Assembly: GCF_934371575.1 (NCBI RefSeq)
Contig: NZ_CAKRNY010000093.1
Span: 1-6,028, forward strand
Reading direction: 5' to 3'
Origin: an uncultured Blautia sp.
GTDB taxonomy: Bacteria; Bacillota; Clostridia; Lachnospirales; Lachnospiraceae
Length of the DNA stretch: 6,028 nucleotides
In this document: piece by piece, positions 1-5,296 of the stretch
Layout of the letters: every line of letters starts with the position of its first letter
Numbering within the stretch: position 1 is the first letter of the stretch
Program-made: the position numbers and the translations under genes
Notes under the pieces: model-generated
What the model saw: only the letters and a program-made list of their open reading frames with translations
Told to the model about the DNA's origin: nothing
Databases searched by the model: none

Positions 1-719
1 TCAGGACCAAATCGACTCAACCCCTTGTATTTACTGGGTTTCCGTTGATTTAGTCTTATTTTATCATCATCATCTCCGATACGTATTCCCGTATTTAGCA
101 ATAGATAGAACAGCTCATAGTATCTTGTATCCTTGCATGCATCAAAAAAAATTTCTGATTGCTTAACACTTATACACTTTGAATCTTCTTCAATATTGCT
201 GGGGGCTGGTTCATTATCTCCAGCCGGTAATTTTATGTCTCTGGTAGGATTTGAAGGTATCATTTTGCTGTCAAAAGCTCTTTGAAACATCAGCCGTAAT
301 ATTGTAAGTGAATGGATTATAGTAGTACGTTTATAGCCTTCTTTTTGCAAACTTTTGATTACGGTAAGAATATCATTTGGCTTAACATCTATCATTTTAA
401 AATACCCTATGTATTCCCGTATTCTTTCATATCCATTGACATAATTATTGATCGTGGTATTCTTCTTATTATGAATGATATAAAGCTCCATCCATTTTCC
501 ATACCATTGAGATACCGTTATACTTAGGTCATATCCAGCGATTCCATGCCCCTTCCCTTCCAAATATGCATTTCTTGTTTTTTTCAGTCTTTGAAGGTTT
601 GTATCATAAAGAGACACATATTTTTGGGTACCCGGATTATATATCCTGGTTTCATACCTTCCATCTTTCCGCTGGCGAATTCCTTTTCCTAGTTCTTTTC
701 CATTTAATCCTTTTCCCAT
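1..719 (-). CDS. Tyrosine recombinase (integrase), N-terminal and core-binding part; catalytic domain cut short or disrupted
   Basis: This is a site-specific recombinase of the phage/Tn916 integrase family, expected to integrate and excise the element together with the excisionase encoded just upstream. The ATG at 719 has a good AGGAGA ribosome site (723-728). The frame stays open for 239 codons to the window edge. Residues 5-55 (RQRKDGRYETRIYNPG onward) look like the N-terminal arm-binding domain. Residues 70-155 look like the SAM-like core-binding domain (SQWYGKW, TTIIHSLTILRLMFQRAF, PSNP). The catalytic domain starts near residue 175 and reaches LLLNTGIRIG, where Arg213 is the first catalytic arginine. 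The family then continues with an E and a W-D-D-I/V-D block; here it reads DDDDKIRLNQRKPSKY, which does not fit. The His-x-x-Arg and Tyr motifs are not in the window. It follows the excisionase gene by 69 bp; that gap holds a small GGCAT/ATGCC inverted repeat (744-748, 758-762). The family call is secure; whether the gene is intact is doubtful. Confidence 0.85.
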   Translation of the reverse strand, partial: MGKGLNGKELGKGIRQRKDGRYETRIYNPGTQKYVSLYDTNLQRLKKTRNAYLEGKGHGIAGYDLSITVSQWYGKWMELYIIHNKKNTTINNYVNGYERIREYIGYFKMIDVKPNDILTVIKSLQKEGYKRTTIIHSLTILRLMFQRAFDSKMIPSNPTRDIKLPAGDNEPAPSNIEEDSKCISVKQSEIFFDACKDTRYYELFYLLLNTGIRIGDDDDKIRLNQRKPSKYKGLSRFGP

Positions 720-788
720 GTTTCTCCTAAGAAAACACAGCACGGCATTATAATAACATGCCCCAAAACGAGTTTCAAGATTATATTT

Positions 789-1202
789 TTACATTCTTCC
801 GGTTTGTGCAGTCAGCCATTTTTCAAACGCTTTTTTATGGATAAGCGTTCTTCGTCCAATTTTAACCATGAATCCATTTCCACGCATCAACGAAGATCTT
901 ACTGTTTTTTCAGAAAGTCCTGTATATTCACAAACTTCCTTTACAGAAAGCAGCCCTCTTGGACTTTCGATAATGAGTGCTTTGTTTTCTTTTTTTGCCG
1001 CAGGCATCCCTCCATGTTCCGACTGGTTATTAAGCCAGGTTTCAAACAGGTCCTTGCGAATAAGCGTTCTTCTTCCTATCTGGATCATAAATCCGTTTTT
1101 ACGCATCAAAGATCTCATTGTCTTTTCGGAAAGTTCAGCATATTCAGATGCCTCTTTCACAGAAAGCAATATTCTTGGACTTTCAATAATCGCTTTTTTC
1201 AT
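789..1202 (-). CDS. Excisionase-like DNA-binding protein made of two tandem copies of one domain
   Basis: A 137-residue protein of two near-identical units, residues 4-60 and 75-133, joined by a linker of about 14 residues (SEHGGMPAAKKENK). Each unit has the pattern IIESPR-LLSVKE-EY-LSEKT-RS-LMR-NGFM-IGRRTLI-K-FE-WL, typical of Tn916 Xis-type and other excisionase winged-helix proteins: an SVKE/LSEKT helix-turn-helix, then a GRRTLI wing and a terminal helix with WL. Such proteins normally have one unit of about 60-70 residues and bend DNA to steer integrase towards excision, which is the inferred role. The duplication is visible in the DNA (about 815-975 against 1032-1191). The ATG at 1202 has an excellent GGAGGT site (1211-1216) overlapping the end of the upstream gene, whose stop lies 4 bp away, so the two genes are probably cotranslated. 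The integrase follows in the same direction. A two-site DNA-binding regulator is the alternative reading. Confidence 0.85.
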   Translation of the reverse strand: MKKAIIESPRILLSVKEASEYAELSEKTMRSLMRKNGFMIQIGRRTLIRKDLFETWLNNQSEHGGMPAAKKENKALIIESPRGLLSVKEVCEYTGLSEKTVRSSLMRGNGFMVKIGRRTLIHKKAFEKWLTAQTGRM

Positions 1203-1206
1203 TTAA

Positions 1207-1572
1207 TTACACCTCCGTATTCTTCTTGTTTAAAAAATGATCTATAGCTTCATCATAGGAGCAACTTAATCGGTATTTCCTAGAAGCTACACTAGCTTTA
1301 TTTACCCCTAACTTTTCACAGCAATCTGCAAGTGACGTATACCTGCTGCCAGCGTAAATAAAGGAATAATTTTCTCTTTTTTGTTTATTCATGATACAAA
1401 TTTTTAATGCATCGTTTACCTTGCATTCATGTTTTCTAATATAAGATGTGACAGTATAGGGGGAAACTCCATACTCATGACAACATGCCGTTATGCTCGG
1501 ATACTGCACTCTATCATACTCAATAGAACCTATCAGTTCCTCTTTTTCCTTCTTTTTTATGTAGTAGAGAGA
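1207..1572 (-). pseudogene. Repeated helix-turn-helix-like protein, probably missing its 5' end
   Basis: The stop codon is at 1207-1209. The protein holds two related units of about 50 residues. The first runs from IEYDRVQYPSITACCHEYGV to DALKICI; the second from FIYAGSRYTSLADCCEKLGV to EAIDHFL. Each has an aromatic/Tyr-Ser start, a Cys-Cys helix, a GV turn, a second helix with Thr/Ser and Arg, and an Ala-Leu/Ile ending. This resembles small repeated helix-turn-helix units in phage and mobile-element proteins of Firmicutes; I cannot name a family. The frame can be extended to a TTG at 1614, but those extra 14 codons are antisense to a tannase-type reading frame on the plus strand, and the TTG has no ribosome site. 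The first residues kept here (SLYYIKKKEKEEL) align with the linker after unit 1 (ALKICIMNKQKREN), which suggests that an earlier unit was lost at the join. Its stop lies 4 bp before the excisionase start. Function unknown; DNA binding inferred. Confidence 0.6.
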
Positions 1573-2273
1573 AGGTTGCCTTTGATCCTTATACAATTCT
1601 TGGAAAAAAAACAAAAGATGGAGTTATTTCGAAAAAAGATTGTAATATAATGAATGAAATCTGGAAAGGTGCACATACCTCGGATGGAAGATTTTTATGG
1701 TATGGATTTCTTCCCGGAGGAACCTTCTGGAATAAGATCATACCAATTGGTGCATTTTATTATCCTTTAATCGGGAAAAAGCCAAAATGCTTTTCTCTTG
1801 TTGAGCAATTCGCAAGCCTTGCCTTTGATTCAGCAGATAAGGATTTTCGAAATATTAAGTTAAAAGACTTTGAAGAGATTTTTGATATATGTGTAAAAAA
1901 ACTGGGATGGCTATCCTGCGATAATGCAGATTTACGTCCGTTTTGTAATTATGGTGGTAAACTGATTATAGATCATGGAATGGATGATCCGCTTATTCCT
2001 GTAGAAGGTACTATAAATTATTATAACCGAATGCGGGATATTTGTGGCGGACAAGCAGCCACAGATCAGTTTTGCCGGCTTTACATTAACCCTGGAGACG
2101 GTCATGGTAATTGTTTTACAAACGGTCCGGGATTGACAGAAAGCACAGGAATCCGTGCATTAATGAACTGGGTTGAAAACGATGTGGCTCCAGAAGAACT
2201 TCCAGCTATACAAGTAAACAAAAAAACAGGAGAAACAATCAATACAGGGTTTACAACATCCTGGAGAAAATAA
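1569..2273 (+). pseudogene. Tannase/feruloyl esterase family protein, C-terminal fragment
   Basis: Family members hydrolyse ester bonds in tannins or feruloylated plant polysaccharides. Only the C-terminal part is present (about 235 codons against roughly 500-550 usually). Family-like sequence starts upstream of the first ATG (1650): EKVAFDP at 1569-1589, then GKKTKDG and KKDCN, then MNEIWKGAHTSDGR, matching the usual 'FDP...dG...iwdGp...dGr' layout. Counting from the ATG at 1650, the acid of the triad is in HGMDDPLIP (Asp112/113) and the base is His152 in PGDGHGNCF. The family's GGPG appears as NGPG, followed by the usual helix ending NWVENDVAPEELPA. The nucleophile serine (CS-x-GG) lies in the missing half, so the fragment cannot be an active esterase of this type. 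The ATG at 1650 has no ribosome site. The 5' end stops abruptly at the join with the mobile-element gene on the other strand. The TAA is at 2271-2273. Family assignment is good; substrate unknown. Confidence 0.8.
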
Positions 2274-2279
2274 AATCCC

Positions 2280-2345
2280 CCCGATGACAAAGCTGTTTGA
2301 TATTGAGAGCGATATCAGCTATCAACCAGTTCCACTGTCATCGGG
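2280..2345. repeat. Nested inverted repeat between convergent gene fragments; possible terminator
   Basis: The arms CCCGATGACA (2280-2289) and TGTCATCGGG (2336-2345) are perfectly complementary over 10 bp. Just inside the left arm is a second hairpin: AGCTG (2291-2295) with CAGCT (2316-2320), plus GATAT/ATATC inside it. About 15 nt on the right (2321-2335) stay unpaired. The structure lies 6 bp after the tannase stop and 58 bp past the hydrolase stop on the other strand, where a shared terminator would be expected. Read on the minus strand, the stem is followed by a T-rich stretch (GGGGATTTTATTTT). On the plus strand it is followed by an A-run rather than a T-run, so it would work best for the hydrolase. 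The wide spacing of the outer arms is unusual for an intrinsic terminator. Confidence 0.5.
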
Positions 2346-2403
2346 ACGAAAAAAATCTACTTGTTACGACCAATATGCCACTTGTTGTTATTCCTATGCC
2401 TTT

Positions 2404-2997
2404 TTATTTAACTGGCATATACTTCTCCAGATATTCTTCTATTGACGCCATCCATTGTCTGCTGATCTTATTATCATTTTGAAGTCCATGTCCAGAATGA
2501 GGAAGTACATAGTATTTATAATCTACATGATTTTCTTTTAAAGCTGTCTCAAGTTTTACGGAAGCTGCAAATGGCTGCATTTTGTCATGTTTACCATAAG
2601 CGACTACCGTTGGTACAGGATTATTGGAAACCCACTCTGAAGCAGCTATAGCTTTAACCTTTTTAAGATACTCGCCGCTTCTTATTTCTTCCGGACGGAT
2701 TTTATTGCCAGACATCACAGAAAACATTACTGCACAGGCTTCATCATCCTGATCTAACCCGAAGATTCCCCAGTCTTCCTGATAAAAACTGGAAGGACCA
2801 ACACCTCCATATGTAAACACTACCGGAACTGGTGCTTCCTTCCCATCACGATATGCATAAATCATAGCAAGCGTATGACCTGCACTGCCACCGGCAACTG
2901 TCATCTTATCAATGTTATAGCCTGCCTGCTTTGCAGCTTCTACTACAACAGGAATAGCTTCCTTTATTTCCATAGACTGTGTATACACATTTGCGAC
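2404..2997 (-). pseudogene. Alpha/beta hydrolase (carboxylesterase-like), N-terminally truncated
   Basis: An esterase/lipase-type alpha/beta hydrolase. The frame opens at a TTG (3036), but the first 13 residues are antisense to a TetR-type reading frame, so the family-like part begins around VANVYTQSMEIKEAIP (about 2997). Numbered from the TTG, the catalytic residues are visible: Ser51 in the nucleophile elbow AGGSAGH, Asp151 in YGKHDKMQP and His183 in PHSGHGL. Other recognisable parts are the helix before the elbow (AAKQAGYNIDKMTV) and the lid-like segment GPSSFYQEDWGIFGLD. The first strands, with the HGGG-type oxyanion-hole motif that BD-FAE-like and HSL-like esterases carry, are absent; about 80-100 residues seem lost (inference from family length). 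The TTG has no convincing ribosome site. It converges on the tannase fragment; both are esterase-type enzymes, so they may once have served a common plant-ester pathway, though that is speculation. The TAA is at 2404-2406. Confidence 0.75.
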
Positions 2998-2999
2998 AA

Positions 3000-3215
3000 G
3001 TTGGCCGTGCTTCCTTCTACCGTAATTATCAAACAAAAGAAGACGTCCTGCGTCAGGAGGCAGAACGTCTTAATAATGAACTTAACGATATCCGAAGAAA
3101 TGATGATCCCACTGATTATCGGCTGAAGCTTCTTAGAACTCTTGATTTTTACAAAGCTAACAGTGATTTTTATATGACAGTTTATAATGCCGGTCATACT
3201 CAGATCATACAGGAC
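3000..3215 (+). pseudogene. TetR/AcrR-family transcriptional regulator, internal fragment
   Basis: The plus-strand frame reads VGRASFYRNYQTKEDVL, the second half of the TetR helix-turn-helix (family pattern AGV-ATFY-YF-sKe-L), with the helix-3 Tyr and the helix-4 Lys in their usual places. Ligand-domain-like sequence follows: RLKLLRTLDFYKANSDFYMTV, then YNAGHTQIIQDS. TetR proteins are about 190-210 residues. Here the first 30 or so residues are missing, with family similarity starting exactly where the hydrolase similarity on the other strand ends. The C-terminal half is missing too: after QDS the frame gives RTYCHV and stops at 3237-3239. An apparent GTG start at 2979 lies in antisense hydrolase sequence and is not credible. 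It cannot bind an operator as a normal TetR dimer. The original target may have been one of the adjacent hydrolases, but this cannot be shown. Confidence 0.75.
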
Positions 3216-3255
3216 TCCAGAACTTATTGCCATGTTTGAAAATAGCCCCAAATAA
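3214..3255 (+). pseudogene. Possible C-terminal tail of an unidentified protein
   Basis: In the frame one base on from the TetR fragment, the sequence reads TPELIAMFENSPK followed by TAA (3253-3255). Its composition is protein-like (helical TPELIAMFE, then a polar end), and it starts just where TetR similarity fades. It is too short to assign to a family. It could be a chance reading, the remains of a frameshifted TetR end, or the tail of another gene joined here. Confidence 0.25.
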
Positions 3256-3316
3256 GGGAGTGGATCCTTAACAAATTTTATTTTCCATTTTATTTTGGTT
3301 TTATCTTCGTATCATA

Positions 3317-4981
3317 CTAACTCATATATTTTTCCATATCAAGCTTCTTTTCTGATTTTGCAACAATCAGGGATGCTGTCACATCGCCCAGGCTGTTGCT
3401 CATTGCACGCATCATTCCAAGCAGGGAGTCCAGTCCCATGACCAGTCCGATTCCTGCAAGCGGAACATTCAACTGTGTCAGAAGTACAGACAGGCATACA
3501 AGCCCCGCTCCTGGAACTCCTGGCGCACCTACAGAAAGAACAAACACGGAGAAAAACATAGACAGCATCATTCCACCGTTGATATCAACACCGAAAACTC
3601 TTGCCAGTGCCATGCCAAATATCACCAGATATATACAGGTTCCGTCCATATTTACCGTTGCCCCCAGGGGAATAGACAGGGAATAGATTTTCTTTGATAT
3701 ACCAAGTTTATTCTCGCAGGCATCCATGTTCACAATGATCGCCGCATTACTGGAAGCCATGCCGAACACCTGAAGCATTGTGGGACTGTATTTTTTCAAA
3801 AAGGGAATCGGATTCAAACGGCCGATTACTCCAAGTAATATACAATATACAGCGATCATCGCCACGATTCCCACTGCAAAAGTTCCCAGCATGGCCAGCA
3901 TGGACAACAGCACATCCGGTCCTGTCTTTAATACAACCGATACAATGGAGCAAAAGGTTGCAACAGGTATGAAACGTACCAGCATCACTGTAATCTTCAG
4001 GAACAGGTCATTGCATGCTTCGAATATATCCTTTAATAATCTGGAATGCTCCCCGATCTTCTCTAATGCAATTCCAATCAGAACTGCCAAAAAGATGAGC
4101 TGCATCATGTTGGAATCTAAAAACGGTTTTACAAAGTTTGCCGGAATGATTCCTACAATTGTATCCTTGATTGAAATACTTACATCCGAAACCGACACCG
4201 TAGCTGCATCTCCAGCCAGTTTTGCCGCAAGCTCTGGATTACCTGGCTTCAATAATTCAAACACACCTGTTGCCGTAAGAATTGCCAGAACCGTGGTAAG
4301 CAGGTAAAAGCCCATGACTTTTCCACCAATACGTCCGGCTTCTTTCAGATCTCCAAATTGGGAAATGCAGCATGCTATGGAGAAAAATACTACCGGGCCT
4401 ACAATCATCTTCAAAGCATTCAGGAACATTGTACTGATAGATGTAAAAATAGTATTGTTCAGTGCTTCGTTCACGCCTGAAGGTACAAACACTTTCATCA
4501 ATACACCTATTACGATTGCAGCTATTAAAGCCAGCATTGTATGTAATACCATGGCATGGGGATTTTTCTGTACTGTAATTTCTACCAGGTTCATGTTGTT
4601 CTTGTTTTTATAGCGCAGTCTTTCTTCATTCGCCTTGAGAAGGACATCACGGATTATTTTTTCTTCTTTTTCCTGTGCGCTCTGAAGATCATCATTTTCC
4701 TGGTCCAGTACTTCTTCTATGGTATGACCATAAATAAACTGGAATTTCTCACCCCGGAGTGACAGATTCACATATACCCTGCCAAACCTTTTATTCAAAA
4801 TAATGCAGATATTTTCATCAGGGTCTTTGGCATGCTCCCTTAGTTTCACCAATACTTCCTCTACTAAAAGCATTGTCTTTATGGTCTGCTTTTTCTCTAT
4901 GCCAAACTCTTCCAGACCTTCTTTGATAAACTCTATTCCCACTTTTGTCTGCTTTTGTTCTACCAGCAATCTTTTCTTCAT
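3317..4981 (-). CDS. Sodium-coupled dicarboxylate/amino acid symporter (DAACS family) with an extra N-terminal cytoplasmic domain
   Basis: A secondary transporter of the GltP/DctA (SLC1-like) family in the cytoplasmic membrane; intact at 554 residues against about 400-450 for the transporter core. Residues 1-140 are soluble and charged, and recall a GHKL ATPase/anti-sigma fold (LLVEEVLVKLREH where an E-x-x-x-N box would be, but with Lys for Asn). Membrane segments start near residue 146. Family motifs: hairpin HP1 with SSNAA (410-414), TM7 IPLGATVNMDGT (437-448), HP2 GAPGVPGAG (485-493), and TM8 GMMRAMSNSLGD (522-533). Aligned with archaeal GltPh (numbering from memory), the Na+-site residues N310, D312, N401 and D405 are kept (N444, D446, N529, D533), and so is R397, which binds the side-chain carboxylate (R525). 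The amino-group contacts D394 and T398 are Gly522 and Ala526, which favours a dicarboxylate over glutamate/aspartate. The ATG at 4981 has GGAGGG at 4993-4998 and a promoter at 5027-5054. It appears monocistronic. Confidence 0.92.
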   Translation of the reverse strand: MKKRLLVEQKQTKVGIEFIKEGLEEFGIEKKQTIKTMLLVEEVLVKLREHAKDPDENICIILNKRFGRVYVNLSLRGEKFQFIYGHTIEEVLDQENDDLQSAQEKEEKIIRDVLLKANEERLRYKNKNNMNLVEITVQKNPHAMVLHTMLALIAAIVIGVLMKVFVPSGVNEALNNTIFTSISTMFLNALKMIVGPVVFFSIACCISQFGDLKEAGRIGGKVMGFYLLTTVLAILTATGVFELLKPGNPELAAKLAGDAATVSVSDVSISIKDTIVGIIPANFVKPFLDSNMMQLIFLAVLIGIALEKIGEHSRLLKDIFEACNDLFLKITVMLVRFIPVATFCSIVSVVLKTGPDVLLSMLAMLGTFAVGIVAMIAVYCILLGVIGRLNPIPFLKKYSPTMLQVFGMASSNAAIIVNMDACENKLGISKKIYSLSIPLGATVNMDGTCIYLVIFGMALARVFGVDINGGMMLSMFFSVFVLSVGAPGVPGAGLVCLSVLLTQLNVPLAGIGLVMGLDSLLGMMRAMSNSLGDVTASLIVAKSEKKLDMEKYMS

Positions 4982-5026
4982 AGCCTGCTAATCCCTCCAT
5001 TTGATGTACTCCCATTTGTTATTCTC

Positions 5027-5054
5027 ATTATAAAAAAGTCAGAAATTTTTTCAA
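5027..5054 (-). promoter_or_regulatory. Sigma-A-type promoter of the symporter gene
   Basis: On the minus strand, TTGAAA (5054-5049) and TATAAT (5032-5027) are separated by 16 bp, with a T/A-rich spacer. The -10 box is perfect and the -35 box matches four of six consensus positions. The -10 ends 45 bp before the symporter ATG, leaving a short leader with the GGAGGG ribosome site. This is the best promoter match I found in the window. Confidence 0.75.
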
Positions 5055-5220
5055 TAATTTTGTCACGAAACAACAGAAAATGACACGAATTGTAAATCTA
5101 ACGACATTTTCATAAAACTAAAATCATTATTCTTTCAAAGCAGCTTTTTCTTACCATCATGAAGGTAAAGGCAAAGAATTTAATGAAATGTTATGTAAAC
5201 AGAAGACATATTCTGCAAAT
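5055..5220. other. Non-coding stretch upstream of the symporter
   Basis: AT-rich intergenic DNA between the symporter promoter and the terminator at 5221-5259. Apart from the repeat block at 5061-5090, I see no gene with a convincing start and ribosome site. A 37-codon plus-strand frame from the ATG at 5159 runs through the terminator and is not credible. Confidence 0.5.
5061..5090. promoter_or_regulatory. Candidate regulator-binding repeats upstream of the symporter promoter
   Basis: Two copies of CACGAA (5064-5069 and 5084-5089) lie exactly 20 bp apart, about two helical turns. They are embedded in TGTCACGAAA and TGACACGAAT, so the same stretch also has TGTCA (5061-5065) facing TGACA (5081-5085). 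The block ends 7 bp upstream of the -35 box, a usual place for an activator bound to direct repeats, as for two-component response regulators. No cognate regulator is identifiable in the window. Confidence 0.35.
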
Positions 5221-5259
5221 AAAAAAGAAACTGTCAAATTCCAGGCAGTTTCCTTTTTT
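5221..5259 (-). terminator. Rho-independent terminator, probably bidirectional, downstream of the nucleotidyltransferase
   Basis: GAAACTGTC (5227-5235) pairs with GGCAGTTTC (5244-5252) in a 9-bp stem with one G-T pair and an 8-nt loop. It is flanked by six A (5221-5226) and six T (5254-5259), so each strand has a U-run after the hairpin. On the minus strand it lies about 38 bp past the nucleotidyltransferase stop and would end that operon before the symporter promoter. Confidence 0.85.
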
Positions 5260-5296
5260 ACATATATCTTAGTCGGGGCTTTTGACCACGATATTA

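Noticed and set aside
83..423. 13-bp direct repeat GTATTCCCGTATT at 83-95 and 411-423, both inside the integrase gene
   Set aside because: One such match is not surprising in 6 kb of AT-rich DNA, and it flanks only coding sequence of one gene, so it is not a credible att or target-site pair.
747..778. Possible promoter TTGAAA (778-773) and TATAAT (752-747) before the integrase
   Set aside because: The spacer is 20 bp, too long for a normal sigma-A promoter; the TATAAT also overlaps a small hairpin. It remains possible but is unsupported.
804..1247. Long plus-strand reading frames opposite the excisionase
   Set aside because: They are antisense to a gene with clear family motifs and a strong ribosome site, and have no ribosome site of their own.
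2280..2345. Integron attC-like site
   Set aside because: The arms lack the RYYYAAC/GTTRRRY core sites, and there is no cassette array or integron integrase.
3240..3316. Terminator after the symporter gene
   Set aside because: The stretch is T-rich with a weak AAGG/CCTT pairing near 3254-3269, but no stem long enough to call.
5159..5272. Small plus-strand frame from the ATG at 5159 (37 codons), or the overlapping frame reading HHEGKGKEFNEML
   Set aside because: Both run through the terminator hairpin at 5221-5259 and lack a ribosome site; no family recognised.
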